A stretch of 64,000 bases of DNA, from positions 248,001 to 312,000 of the forward strand of contig NZ_CP022540.1 in NCBI RefSeq assembly GCF_002237555.1, written 5' to 3'. Under the pieces are notes generated by a model. The model was not told the DNA's origin. It saw only the letters and a list, made by a program, of their open reading frames with translations, and did no database searches. This document shows, in pieces, positions 1 to 9,012 of this stretch; position 1 is the stretch's first letter; every line of letters begins with the position of its first letter. The DNA is from Antarctobacter heliothermus. GTDB taxonomy: Bacteria > Pseudomonadota > Alphaproteobacteria > Rhodobacterales > Rhodobacteraceae. The position numbers and the translations under genes were made by a program.

Positions 1-87
1 TTCCAGGGCATGCTGCTGTTCTTCCTGCTGGGCGTCGACGTCTTCACCAACTACCGCCTGCGCATCGGCCGAAGAGAGATCGCATGA
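1..87 (+). CDS. ABC transporter permease, C-terminal fragment
   Basis: Only the last 28 residues and a TGA stop are inside the window. They read as a hydrophobic stretch (FQGMLLFFLLGVDVF) followed by a short basic tail (RLRIGRREIA), as expected at the cytoplasmic end of an inner-membrane permease. The next gene is a second permease of the nucleoside/BMP importer type and then a BMP binding protein. By operon logic this is the first permease of that importer. The fragment is too short to assign alone. Confidence 0.7.
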   Translation, partial: FQGMLLFFLLGVDVFTNYRLRIGRREIA

Positions 88-100
88 CCCACACCCGCCG

Positions 101-163
101 TTTCTTCTGTCCAAAAATATCCCGGGGGGAATGCGCCGCAGGCGCAGGGGGGCAGCGCCCCCG
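101..163. repeat. AT-rich dispersed motif followed by two GC hairpins
   Basis: The gap between the two permease genes holds TTTCTTCTGTCCAAAAATAT (101-120), then a 6-bp stem at 132-137/141-146 (TGCGCC/GGCGCA) and another at 148-153/157-162 (GGGGGC/GCCCCC). Variants of the AT-rich part recur at about 35085, 39927 and 57273, and the 35085 copy is also followed by two GC hairpins. This looks like a REP-type intergenic repeat. Its function is unknown. Confidence 0.5.
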
Positions 164-190
164 TTCCCCGGCAGACACGGGACACCCCGC

Positions 191-1114
191 ATGGACCTGA
201 GCTCAATCAATCCCATCCTCCTGATCGCCTCCATCATGGTTTCGGCGACACCGATCCTGCTCGCCGCCATAGGTGAGATGGTGGTGGAAAAATCCGGCGT
301 CCTGAACCTCGGGGTTGAGGGCATGATGATCACCGGCGCGGTGGTCGGCTTTGCCGTTGCGGTCAACTCGACCTCACCCGCCGCCGGGTTTCTGGCCGCT
401 GCCGTCGCCTCTGCCCTGCTGTCGCTGGCCTTTGGCGTGCTGACCCAGTTTCTGCTGTCCAATCAGGTCGCCACCGGCCTTGGCCTGACGCTGGTGGGCC
501 TTGGCATGTCCAGCCTGATCGGCAAACCCTATGAGGGGATCAAATCCCCCACATTGCCCAAGCTGGACATCCCCGTTCTTTCGGACATCCCGGTGCTGGG
601 TCGGATGCTGTTCAGCCATGACCTGATGGTCTACCTCAGCCTTGTGCTGGTCGCCTGCGTCTGGGCCTTTCTGAAATACACCCGCGCCGGGCTGATCCTG
701 CGCGCGGTGGGCGAAAGCCACGACAGCGCCCATGCGTTGGGCTACAAGGTCGTGCGCATCCGCCTGTTGGCCATCCTGTTCGGTGGGGCCTGCGCGGGCC
801 TTGGCGGTGCCTACCTCAGCCTTGTCCGCGTGCCGCAATGGACCGAGGGCATGACCGCAGGCGCGGGCTGGATCGCACTGGCCATCGTGGTCTTCGCCAG
901 TTGGCGCGCGGGTCGCGTGGCCATTGGTGCCTATCTCTTTGGGGGCGTCACCGTGCTGCAACTGAACCTGCAAGCTGCCGGGGCCGATGTGCCTGTCGCG
1001 CTCTTGTCGGCCTCGCCCTATCTTGTCACGATCATCGTTTTGGTGATCATCTCGGCCCTTGGCGCACATGGCGCACCCGCTTCGCTGGGCCGACCATTCC
1101 ACGCCTCATCCTGA
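191..1114 (+). CDS. BMP-type ABC transporter permease
   Basis: A 307-residue, strongly hydrophobic inner-membrane permease of the family that serves BMP-type (nucleoside or purine) importers. The N-terminal signature reads ILLAAIGEMVVEKSGVLNLG followed by a glycine-rich EGMM segment, typical of the second permease of these systems. The reading frame is open further upstream, but that stretch is low-complexity Arg-rich sequence overlapping the intergenic hairpins, so the ATG at 191 is chosen. It lies between a permease fragment and the binding protein gene, all on one strand. Substrate cannot be read from sequence; nucleosides or related compounds are the family norm. Confidence 0.85.
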   Translation: MDLSSINPILLIASIMVSATPILLAAIGEMVVEKSGVLNLGVEGMMITGAVVGFAVAVNSTSPAAGFLAAAVASALLSLAFGVLTQFLLSNQVATGLGLTLVGLGMSSLIGKPYEGIKSPTLPKLDIPVLSDIPVLGRMLFSHDLMVYLSLVLVACVWAFLKYTRAGLILRAVGESHDSAHALGYKVVRIRLLAILFGGACAGLGGAYLSLVRVPQWTEGMTAGAGWIALAIVVFASWRAGRVAIGAYLFGGVTVLQLNLQAAGADVPVALLSASPYLVTIIVLVIISALGAHGAPASLGRPFHASS

Positions 1115-1159
1115 GGCCAACAGTCACTCTTAAAAACCACTCCAACAGGGGAAAACACC

Positions 1160-2236
1160 ATGAACAGAAGAACCCTCCTCTCTACCGCAGCCCTCGCGCT
1201 GACCCTTGGCTTTGGCACCGCTGCCGCCGCACAGGACGTCACCGCAGGTTTCATCTATGTCGGCCCGATCGGCGACGGCGGCTGGACCTATGAGCACGAC
1301 AAGGGCCGCCTTGCCGTCGAAGAGGCCTTTGGCGACAAGGTAAAGACGATCTATCAGGAAAGCGTGCCCGAGGGTGCCGACTCTGAGCGCGCAATCACCC
1401 AGATGGCGCTGTCCGGCGCCGACATCATCTTTACCACCTCGTTCGGCTACATGGACCCCACCGTGTCCGTGGCTGCGAAATTCCCGAACGTAAAGTTCGA
1501 GCACGCCACCGGCTACAAGACCGCCGACAACGTCTCTGTCTATTCGGCCCGCTTTTACGAAGGCCGCGCCATTCAGGGCCATATCGCCGGGTCGATGACC
1601 AAGACCAATAAAATCGGCTATATCGCCTCCTACCCGATCCCCGAGGTCATTCGCGGCATCAACTCTGCCTACATCCACGCCAAGAAGGTGAACCCGGATG
1701 TGGAATTCTCGGTCATCTGGGCCTTCACCTGGTTCGACCCGGCCAAAGAGGCAGACGCCGCCCGTGCGCTGATCGAAAACGGCGCTGACGTGATCCTGCA
1801 GCACACCGACTCGACCGCACCGCAGGCCGCCGCCCAAGCGGCGGGCAACGTCATCACCTTTGGTCAGGCCTCTGACATGGGCGACTATGCCCCCATGCCG
1901 CGCGTCTCGTCGATCATCGATAACTGGGCCCCCTACTACATCGACCGCGTTCAGGCGGTCATGGACGGCACATGGGAAACCAAGGAGACCTGGGACGGCA
2001 TCGGTCCGGGCATGGTCGGCATCGGCGAGATTTCCGACGCCGTTCCGGCAGAGGTCAAGGCAGAGGCGCTGGCGCTCAAGGACGCTATCGCGGCGGGCGA
2101 CTACCACCCCTTCACCGGCCCGCTGAACAAGGCCGACGGGTCGGTCTGGCTGGCCGAGGGCGAAGTGGCCGATGACAGCACCCTGCTGGGCATGGATTTC
2201 TACGTCGAAGGCATCACCGGCGACATCCCGCAATAA
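1160..2236 (+). CDS. BMP family ABC transporter substrate-binding protein
   Basis: A 358-residue periplasmic binding protein. It begins with a Sec signal peptide (MNRRTLLSTAALALTLG..., cleavage near AAAAQ, about residues 22-25). The mature protein starts with GFIYVGPIGDGGWTYEHDKG, the conserved opening of Bmp/Med-type basic membrane proteins, and keeps the family GADIIFTTSFGYMDP segment. BMP proteins bind nucleosides or purine-like ligands and deliver them to the permeases upstream. A strong hairpin terminator lies 25 bp beyond the stop, so this is the last gene of the importer unit. Ligand identity is inference. Confidence 0.88.
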   Translation: MNRRTLLSTAALALTLGFGTAAAAQDVTAGFIYVGPIGDGGWTYEHDKGRLAVEEAFGDKVKTIYQESVPEGADSERAITQMALSGADIIFTTSFGYMDPTVSVAAKFPNVKFEHATGYKTADNVSVYSARFYEGRAIQGHIAGSMTKTNKIGYIASYPIPEVIRGINSAYIHAKKVNPDVEFSVIWAFTWFDPAKEADAARALIENGADVILQHTDSTAPQAAAQAAGNVITFGQASDMGDYAPMPRVSSIIDNWAPYYIDRVQAVMDGTWETKETWDGIGPGMVGIGEISDAVPAEVKAEALALKDAIAAGDYHPFTGPLNKADGSVWLAEGEVADDSTLLGMDFYVEGITGDIPQ

Positions 2237-2260
2237 GCAGGATCTTCGTTGCGAAACCAC

Positions 2261-2288
2261 AAAGGCCCCGCATCACGCGGGGCCTTTT
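2261..2288 (+). terminator. Rho-independent terminator after BMP binding protein
   Basis: A perfect 11-bp stem AAAGGCCCCGC (2261-2271) pairs with GCGGGGCCTTT (2277-2287), with a 5-nt loop and a short T run. It lies 25 bp after the binding protein stop. The A/T flanks could let it act in both directions, and the next gene is convergent, with its stop at 2383. Confidence 0.85.
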
Positions 2289-2382
2289 GCTATTCCTGTT
2301 CCGGTATCCAGTGGACCGGCATCCGACCGCCCAAGCCACGCATCGCAATGGACAAGAAGACCTGCACACGGATCAGAGAAGG

Positions 2383-3498
2383 TCAGTGGCGCGGAAGATC
2401 GACCAAGGATGTCAGCCCGTCAAAGACCGCATAATGCGGCAACGAAACACCTCTGATACCCAGTCCATTCTCCCCATCCAGCTCTTTCAATGCTTGCCAG
2501 ACCTTCTCGGACGGGGCGTTCGTCTGGATATTCACCGCCGCAAAGCTCACCTCGACCGTTGGAAAATAAGGCCGCCCATTGGGATAGGTTGTGTCTGCGT
2601 TGTAGCGTTTGGTCGACTTCAGAAAATGGCCAAGGCTGCTGTCACGCAGGATACAAAGGTTGGTGTTCCGACGGAAATGATCCATGCGCACGGCCCAATA
2701 CTTTTCGTTGATATAGCCGACACGCTCCCCCGCTTCTGCGGTATCGCGCAATCGTTGCAAATGCGCAGCCGCATCCGGCAGCGAAACGTCAACACCGCGA
2801 TCCACCAGAAAGGCATTTTCACAAAGGTAAATCAGGTTCGCCTTGCGCAGCGTTTCCGGCGCCTTGACCGCAGTCACCTCGACATTTGCCATCAATGCCT
2901 CGGCCAAGGATTGGATGCGGAACATGCTGTCGCCCGGCGTTTCCAGAATGCGGGCATAGAGGAAATCATTCAAAGCATCGACACTGTCGTCGGTCGTTTG
3001 CTTGATCCTGAAATAATCCTCCGCCGATTTCAGCGCGATGCGAAAAGCTTTCTCCACGTCTTCCGCCGGATAGGTCGTCCCGACTGGCAGGTCGAGGCGG
3101 GGCGCGTGAAATCCCAGAACGCCACCCGGTTCGATGCTGCGCGAGGCAAAGCGGATCGCCAAAGTGCCCTCTTGGACACCACCGCCCAACCAGGCGATGG
3201 CACAGGCGGATTCGCATGTGTCCCCCGCGACCACCCGCGTATGCATCTGGCTGTTCCAGATCTCGTTGAACATCTTGATACCTTCGGGCAGCGACCCTCC
3301 GGGACTGTCCAAACACAGCGATGCCCCCGCCGATCCGTAGGTGTTCAGCGCGGCAATCTTGCGGGTGTCACCCGGGGCCACCTGCCCGGTGAACTTGTAG
3401 GTGCATTCCGCGTCGAAGCCGCCCAGCTCCTGAATTTCGCCTGAAACGGCGGGCCCCGCGGCGACGCACAACGCCAATAACAGTCGTCCAATCGTCAT
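2383..3498 (-). CDS. Exported ClpP/crotonase-fold-like protein (COG3904-like)
   Basis: A 371-residue protein starting at an ATG preceded by AAGGAA. It has a signal peptide (MTIGRLLLALCVAAGPAVSG). About 60 residues further come LDSPGGSLPEGIKM and then DTCESACAIAWLGG. The SPGGS turn and the ESACA serine match the oxyanion and nucleophile regions of ClpP/SppA-type folds found in predicted periplasmic proteins of the COG3904 kind. No lysine or histidine partner can be assigned with confidence, so protease activity is not claimed. The frame is open 123 bases upstream but that segment lacks a signal-like start. It appears monocistronic. Confidence 0.65.
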   Translation of the reverse strand: MTIGRLLLALCVAAGPAVSGEIQELGGFDAECTYKFTGQVAPGDTRKIAALNTYGSAGASLCLDSPGGSLPEGIKMFNEIWNSQMHTRVVAGDTCESACAIAWLGGGVQEGTLAIRFASRSIEPGGVLGFHAPRLDLPVGTTYPAEDVEKAFRIALKSAEDYFRIKQTTDDSVDALNDFLYARILETPGDSMFRIQSLAEALMANVEVTAVKAPETLRKANLIYLCENAFLVDRGVDVSLPDAAAHLQRLRDTAEAGERVGYINEKYWAVRMDHFRRNTNLCILRDSSLGHFLKSTKRYNADTTYPNGRPYFPTVEVSFAAVNIQTNAPSEKVWQALKELDGENGLGIRGVSLPHYAVFDGLTSLVDLPRH

Positions 3499-3629
3499 GT
3501 AAAAAATTCCTTTTGGTCGTGATGCCCTGACCTTAGGCAAGAGAAGGGCACAGAACCAATGAAAATGTATATGTATTGCAGAGGCTTCGCCGCCAACGGC
3601 CCCCTCGCGCGCACCACGCAATCCGCCCG

Positions 3630-4358
3630 CTACTGCAGCCTTGGTCGTTCTGGCGTCGGCAGCGCCCCCAGCACGTTGCAGGCCAGCGTCGTACGCAGCG
3701 CGCCAATCAGCTGGTCCACGGTTTCCGCGCTCACATAGTGCCCGCCGGTGCGGTCCGCCAGACAGCGTGCCACCGTGGTGCCCGCCGGATCATCCGGTTT
3801 GGCCCAGTCGAAATGATCACTGCGCACCTTGAAACCGATGACATGCACCGTCAGCCCCGGCGCGATGGCGGCAATCTCGGCGGCCAGAAGGCAAGGCGCG
3901 CCGCCGCAGGTTTCCTTGCCGTCCGTCACCAGCACGACGGTGCCCGATTGCCTAGTATAATCCAGCGTTTCCGCGGCCCGCCGCACGCTTTCGGTCAATG
4001 AGGTGCCCCCAGCGGGCCGCAGCGCGTCAACATCCGCCAGAATGCGCGGTCCCGCCTCCCATTGCGGGGCAAAGCGCAGATCGGTGTTCGCGCAGGTGCG
4101 GTCCCCGGAGGGTCCGTAGATCACCAGACCCAGACGCCGCACCGTTGCGATTGCGGGGATCGCCCGCCGCATGGCATCGCGCGCCTCTGAAATGCGTGGC
4201 ACGCCGATGGCGTTGTACCCAATCTCGGCCATGCTGCCAGAGCCGTCAAAGACGATCATCGCATCTTCGGTACAGCTTTCCCCGGCACCCGTTGCGGCGG
4301 GGGAGCCAAGGGAGGCCGCCAGACAGACCGCACCGGCCATGTTGGAAAAGGGACGCAT
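3630..4358 (-). CDS. Exported VWA domain protein
   Basis: A 242-residue protein with a signal peptide (MRPFSNMAGAVCLAASLG) and one von Willebrand factor A domain filling the rest. The MIDAS motif is visible: FDGSGSM near residue 34, GGTSLTE near residue 130, and VTDGKETCGG in the later strand. Four or more cysteines suggest disulfides in the periplasm. The ATG at 4358 follows AAAGGAA at good spacing; an in-frame ATG nine codons upstream (4385) is possible. VWA domains bind protein ligands through a metal ion; the partner here is unknown. Divergent from the aldo/keto reductase. Confidence 0.75.
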   Translation of the reverse strand: MRPFSNMAGAVCLAASLGSPAATGAGESCTEDAMIVFDGSGSMAEIGYNAIGVPRISEARDAMRRAIPAIATVRRLGLVIYGPSGDRTCANTDLRFAPQWEAGPRILADVDALRPAGGTSLTESVRRAAETLDYTRQSGTVVLVTDGKETCGGAPCLLAAEIAAIAPGLTVHVIGFKVRSDHFDWAKPDDPAGTTVARCLADRTGGHYVSAETVDQLIGALRTTLACNVLGALPTPERPRLQ

Positions 4359-4514
4359 TTGCAGGGTTCCTTTCTTGGCCAGCATGGCAGGCACCCGCGC
4401 ATCTGTCGAGTAACAGCCGCGTGCCAGATGCCCGACCAAAGTCGTGTTGGGCGCGCGCACGATGACAGGACAAATCCGCTTTTCCCGCCGCGCGTCCCGT
4501 GGCAGGGTCCGCCC

Positions 4515-5444
4515 ATGACCCTGACAACGATTTCGGGCGACACGCCCGCGCCCTTCGCCTTTGGCTGCATGCAATTCGGTGGCCGCGCCTCGGAAACCGA
4601 CAGCCGCGCCATGTTCGATGCCTGCCGCACCGCAAGTATCCGCCATTTCGACACGGCCTATGTCTACACAGACGGCCAGTCGGAACAGATGCTGGGCCGT
4701 TTCGCCGCCGCCGAGCGTGACAACCTGTTCATCGCCAGCAAGGCCAAATTCACCGGCGGCGCCAGCCGCGACAACATCCTTGCCTCGCTGGACGAAAGCC
4801 GCAGCCGCCTGAACATGGAGGTGATCGACCTCTATTACATGCACCGCTGGGACGGCGACACCCCGCTCGAAGATACGTTCGAGACGCTGGCCGCACTGCA
4901 ATCGGACGGCAAGATCCGCTATGTCGGCGTGTCCAACTATGCTGCTTGGCAGGTGATGAAGGCGCAGGCCGTCGCCGCCACCTTCGGCACCCGCATCGAC
5001 GTGATCCAACCGATGTACAACCTCGTGAAACGGCAGGCCGAGGTCGAAATCCTGCCCATGTGCGCCTCAGAGGGTATCTTGCCGGTGCCCTACTCGCCGC
5101 TGGGCGGCGGGCTGTTGACCGGCAAATACGCAGGCGGCGGCACCGGACGCCTGACTGAGGACTCGCGCTATGCCAGCCGCTATGGCCGCCCCGAAATGCA
5201 TGCCACCGCACAGGCGCTGGCGGATCTGGCGCGCGAGTTGGGCACAGACCCGGCCACACTGGCGGTGGCATGGGTCGCCGCCCATCCCGCAGGCCCGGCC
5301 CCGATCCTGTCCGCCCGCACCGCCGAACAGCTTGCGCCCTCACTCGCCGGAATGACCTGTGCGATGGACGACGCGCTTTATGCCCGCCTGTCGGCGCTCA
5401 GCCCCACGCCGCCCCCTGCCACGGACCGGCTGGAAGAGGCCTAG
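4515..5444 (+). CDS. Aldo/keto reductase
   Basis: A 309-residue cytosolic NAD(P)H-dependent oxidoreductase with a TIM-barrel fold. The catalytic tetrad can be followed: Asp in RHFDTAY, Tyr four residues on in YVYTDG, Lys in IASKAKF, and His in YYMHRWD. A later IRYVGVSNYAAWQ segment and the cofactor-binding region with SARTAEQL near the C-terminus are typical of the family. The frame is open 156 bases upstream over the divergent gene's leader; the ATG at 4515 begins the conserved sequence. It ends convergently, 4 bp from the nitroreductase stop. Substrate unknown. Confidence 0.85.
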   Translation: MTLTTISGDTPAPFAFGCMQFGGRASETDSRAMFDACRTASIRHFDTAYVYTDGQSEQMLGRFAAAERDNLFIASKAKFTGGASRDNILASLDESRSRLNMEVIDLYYMHRWDGDTPLEDTFETLAALQSDGKIRYVGVSNYAAWQVMKAQAVAATFGTRIDVIQPMYNLVKRQAEVEILPMCASEGILPVPYSPLGGGLLTGKYAGGGTGRLTEDSRYASRYGRPEMHATAQALADLARELGTDPATLAVAWVAAHPAGPAPILSARTAEQLAPSLAGMTCAMDDALYARLSALSPTPPPATDRLEEA

Positions 5445-5448
5445 ACAC

Positions 5449-6117
5449 CTAGCGCCAGTCCACCACCTCATCCAGCGGCGCGCGGTCTGTCCTGAACTGG
5501 TTGGCCGGGTGGTCGGGATCGCCGTAGCCCAGCGCGATCCCGCACAGCAGGTCGCGATCCTCGGCGATGCCGTAGCGGTCGCGCACAAACGGCGCAAACC
5601 CGGCAACCGACGCCATCGCACAACTGGCCACGCCCCGCGCCTGCAACGCCAGCAAGACGCCCGTCACATAGGCCCCGCAATCCAGCACACCGTAGGTGCC
5701 CAGCACCTTGGGGGTGGTAATCAGCAGGAAATTGGGCGCGCCGAACAGACGAAAGTTCTCGCGCATCTGCTGGCCCGACGCCGCGCGGTCGCCCTTTTGC
5801 ACGCCCACCGCATCATACAACTGCCAGCCGCAAATGCTGCGCCGGTCCTTGTAAACGCCCTCATAGCGGGCCGGAAACGGGATGTCGCTCTGGTGTGCGG
5901 CGCTGGCCACGTGGTCATAGAGCGCGTGGGCAAACTCCGCCGTCTCCCCCTGCGACAGCGCGATCACCTGCCAAGGCTGCGAATTGCACCAGCTTGGCAC
6001 CTTCTGCGCGTCCTGCAACGCCGTGTCGATCACCTCACGCGGGACCGGCTCCGGCAGAAACCCCCGGCATGAAAACCGCGCCTCTAACAGCTCGGCAAAT
6101 GTCTCACTTTGGCTCAC
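5449..6117 (-). CDS. Nitroreductase family protein
   Basis: A 222-residue FMN-dependent nitroreductase-type protein. The N-terminal LLEARFSCRGFLPEPV and the following VPSWCNSQPWQVIAL are the FMN-contact motifs of the family, and the C-terminal GIALGYGDPDHPANQFRTDR segment is also characteristic. Members reduce nitroaromatics, quinones or enoates with NAD(P)H. The start is GTG at 6117, overlapping the TGA of a 52-codon upstream ORF as GTGA, so translation is probably coupled. That upstream ORF looks like a collapsed CoA-transferase gene, so an original two-gene operon may have lost its first enzyme. Confidence 0.85.
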   Translation of the reverse strand: MSQSETFAELLEARFSCRGFLPEPVPREVIDTALQDAQKVPSWCNSQPWQVIALSQGETAEFAHALYDHVASAAHQSDIPFPARYEGVYKDRRSICGWQLYDAVGVQKGDRAASGQQMRENFRLFGAPNFLLITTPKVLGTYGVLDCGAYVTGVLLALQARGVASCAMASVAGFAPFVRDRYGIAEDRDLLCGIALGYGDPDHPANQFRTDRAPLDEVVDWR

Positions 6118-6272
6118 AGAAGCCCCCTTTCCGTCAATTCCTTCAAAATCACCGCGCCGTCCTCCCCGTGGCGCGGCGGGTCGCCCACCGGCATGACTGC
6201 CCCGATGTCGCGCTGTGGTCCCATCGACCGCATCAGCGCCTCAAATTCCACGATGCGGATACCTGTCAGCAT
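6114..6272 (-). pseudogene. CoA-transferase family III remnant (internal deletion)
   Basis: A 52-codon frame runs from ATG at 6272 to a TGA that overlaps the nitroreductase GTG. The start (MLTGIRIVEFEAL) matches the beginning of CaiB/BaiF or alpha-methylacyl-CoA racemase proteins. The end, with MPVGDPPRHGEDGAVILKEL, resembles their C-terminal tail, where P-x-x-GEH/D-T-x-x-IL-x-EL is usual. A normal member has about 380 residues, so roughly 330 central codons seem to be missing in frame. The reading is from memory of the family; a chance short ORF is possible, but the two ends fit in the right order. Confidence 0.5.
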
Positions 6273-6384
6273 ATCGGTCCTCCCGGCGCGAGTTCACCGC
6301 ATCCAAACCCGGAAGAAAAGCGCCAAAACCCCTTCCCCGCGATGTCCTGTTTTGCTTTTGCTGCTGCCGGGTTACGTCTCGGCT

Positions 6385-8823
6385 ATGACAAGGCTCCCCG
6401 ACGCTCTGCAGCACTGGTTCCACGCGCGCGGCTGGCAGGTCCACCCGCACCAACGCGCCATGCTGGACCGCGCCGATGCCCCCTGCCTGATGCTGATCGC
6501 GCCCACCGGCGGGGGCAAGACGCTGGCCGGGTTCCTGCCCACCCTGTCCGAACTGGCCGAAGACCCGCGCCCCGGCCTGCACACCCTCTATATCTCGCCG
6601 CTCAAGGCGCTGGCCGCCGACATCCGGCGCAACCTGCTCATCCCGATCGAAGAAGCAAACCTTCCGATCCGTGTCGAGGACCGCACGGGCGACACCCCCG
6701 CCAGCCGCAAGAAACGCCAGCGCGCCGACCCGCCGCATATCCTGCTGACCACCCCCGAAAGCCTAGCCCTGCTCACCTCATACGAGGACGCGCCGCGCAT
6801 GTTCGCGGGCCTGCAACGGGTGGTGGTCGATGAAATCCACGCGCTGGCCGAATCCAAACGCGGCGACCAGCTGATGCTGGCGCTCGCGCGGCTGCAAACG
6901 CTCCGCCCCGACCTGCGCCGCGTCGGTCTGTCGGCCACCGTCGAAGACCCAGAGGCCATCGCCCACCTACTGGCCCACGGCGTTCAACCCTGTGACATCC
7001 TGCAAGCAGACCCCGGCCCCGATCCCGACATTTCCATGCTGATCACCGATGAGGCACCCCCCTGGGCCGGTGGCGGGGCAAAGTACTCCATCCCCGCCGT
7101 GCTGGAACAGGTCAAACAGCACCGCACCACGCTGATCTTTCACAACACCCGCGCGCAGGCGGAAATCTACTTCAACAACCTGTGGCTCGCCAACGAGGAC
7201 TCGCTGCCCATCGGCATCCACCACGGCTCGCTCGACCGGGGCCAGCGGGAAAAGGTCGAACAGGCCATGGTCGCTGGCCACCTGCGCGCCATCGTCTGCA
7301 CCGGGTCGCTGGACCTTGGCATTGACTGGGGCGACGTGGACCTTGTGATCCAGGTCGGCGCGCCGAAGAACGTCAAACGGCTGGTGCAGCGCATCGGCCG
7401 CGCCAACCACCGCTACAACGCGCCGTCCAAGGCGATCCTTGTCCCCGCCAACCGGTTTGAGGTGGTCGAGTGTCTGGCCGCGCTGGAGGCGGTCAAGGCA
7501 CACGATCTGGATGGCGAGCCACGCGGCCCCGGCCCCCGCGACGTGCTCTGTCAGCATATCCTGATCGCCGCCGCCTCTGGCCCCTTCGACGCCGATGACC
7601 TTTTCACGGAAATGCAGGGCGCAGGCCCCTATGCCGGGCTGACCCGCGCGCAATTCGACGCCTGCCTCGATTTCTGCGCCACCGGCGGCTACGCCCTGCG
7701 CGCCTACGACCAGTGGAAACGCCTGCAACAGCGCCCCGACGGTCTCTGGCAATTGCGCGATCCCCGGTCCGCCGTCCGCATCCGCCAGAACATCGGCACG
7801 ATTCAGGACACCGACACGCTCAAGGTGAAATGGCGCGGGCGCGGCGGCAAGCCGCTGGGAGAGGTCGAAGAGGGCTTTGCCGCCAGCCTCACCAAGGGCG
7901 ATACCTTCCTGATCGGCGGCCAGATCGTCCGTTACGAAGGGCTGCGCGAACTGGTGGTCGAGGTGTCACGCGACCCCGGCCGCAAGCCCAAGATCGCCAC
8001 CTTCATGGGCACCAAGTTTTCCACCTCCACGCAACTCTCTGACCGCATCCTGCGCCTGTTTCAGCAGGACGACTGGCCGAACTTGCCGCCCCACACGGCC
8101 CAGTGGCTGCGCCTGCAACGACAGGTCTCGCGCCTGCCGGAACCGGGCCGCCTGCTGATCGAAAGCTTTCCGCACGACGGACGCCAGCAACTGGTGGTCT
8201 ACGGCTTTGCCGGCCGCAACGCGCAGCAGACGCTGGGCCTCCTCCTGACCAAGCGGATGGAGGAGATGGGGCTTGCGCCGATGGGCTTTGTCGCCACCGA
8301 TTACGCCACGCTGATCTGGGGGCTGGACGCGGTCACGGACCCCGCGCCGCTGTTCGATCTGGAGGCGTTGGAAAACGGCCTCGATGGCTGGCTGGCGGGC
8401 AACGCCGTGATGAAACGCACCTTTCGCGCCAGTGCCACCATCGCGGGGCTGATCGAACGGCAGGTGGGCGGCCAGCGCAAGACCGGGCGGCAGGCCACCA
8501 TGTCGTCGGACATCCTCTACGACACGCTGCTGAAATACGACCCCGATCACCTGCTTATGCAGATCACCCGCGAAGAGGCGATGCGCGGGCTGGTGGACTT
8601 TGCCCGCATCCGCGAAATGAGCGAGCGCGTCGGCGACCGCATCGACCATCTGCGTCTCAGCCGCGTCACCCCGCTTGCCGCGCCGCTGTTCCTTGAGGCG
8701 GGGCGCGTGCCGGTGAGTGGCTCGGCGGACGAACGGCTGATGGAAGAGGAGGTCACCCGCCTGCTGAATGAAAGCGGTCTGGCGCAGGTCGAAACCAAAC
8801 CCGCATGGCGCGTGCCGTGGTAG
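6385..8823 (+). CDS. Ligase-associated DNA damage response DEXH-box helicase (Lhr-like)
   Basis: An 812-residue superfamily 2 helicase of the Lhr-core type. Walker A is APTGGGKT (residues 39-46), the DEXH box is VVVDEIHALAESKRG, motif III is VGLSATV, and the second RecA domain has FHNTRAQAE, GSLDLGIDWGDVDLVIQ and QRIGRANH. Length and architecture match the helicase of the bacterial ligase-associated repair module. The nearby PdeM phosphoesterase belongs to the same module. The frame is open 276 bases upstream over the remnant, but the conserved start is ATG 6385. The module's ATP-dependent ligase and exonuclease are not in this window. Confidence 0.88.
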   Translation: MTRLPDALQHWFHARGWQVHPHQRAMLDRADAPCLMLIAPTGGGKTLAGFLPTLSELAEDPRPGLHTLYISPLKALAADIRRNLLIPIEEANLPIRVEDRTGDTPASRKKRQRADPPHILLTTPESLALLTSYEDAPRMFAGLQRVVVDEIHALAESKRGDQLMLALARLQTLRPDLRRVGLSATVEDPEAIAHLLAHGVQPCDILQADPGPDPDISMLITDEAPPWAGGGAKYSIPAVLEQVKQHRTTLIFHNTRAQAEIYFNNLWLANEDSLPIGIHHGSLDRGQREKVEQAMVAGHLRAIVCTGSLDLGIDWGDVDLVIQVGAPKNVKRLVQRIGRANHRYNAPSKAILVPANRFEVVECLAALEAVKAHDLDGEPRGPGPRDVLCQHILIAAASGPFDADDLFTEMQGAGPYAGLTRAQFDACLDFCATGGYALRAYDQWKRLQQRPDGLWQLRDPRSAVRIRQNIGTIQDTDTLKVKWRGRGGKPLGEVEEGFAASLTKGDTFLIGGQIVRYEGLRELVVEVSRDPGRKPKIATFMGTKFSTSTQLSDRILRLFQQDDWPNLPPHTAQWLRLQRQVSRLPEPGRLLIESFPHDGRQQLVVYGFAGRNAQQTLGLLLTKRMEEMGLAPMGFVATDYATLIWGLDAVTDPAPLFDLEALENGLDGWLAGNAVMKRTFRASATIAGLIERQVGGQRKTGRQATMSSDILYDTLLKYDPDHLLMQITREEAMRGLVDFARIREMSERVGDRIDHLRLSRVTPLAAPLFLEAGRVPVSGSADERLMEEEVTRLLNESGLAQVETKPAWRVPW

Positions 8824-9012
8824 GCTGCGAGCCTCACAACGCACCTACCCGATTGGACAAATTCCTATGCCATTGGACCGGGGATCATCCGTCCGTGACC
8901 GGAGATCAAAAGCCGTTTTTGGTTAGAAACGTCGCTAGTCCACCCGGTCCACACTGATCCTCGATATGGACCGCATTCATCGGCACCGCCTGAAACCCAG
9001 AAAGTGAACGCC

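Noticed and set aside
2287-3444. Long plus-strand frame opposite the ClpP-fold-like gene
   Set aside because: It is the reverse of a coherent gene with a signal peptide and ribosome binding site, and its protein has no domain-like pattern.
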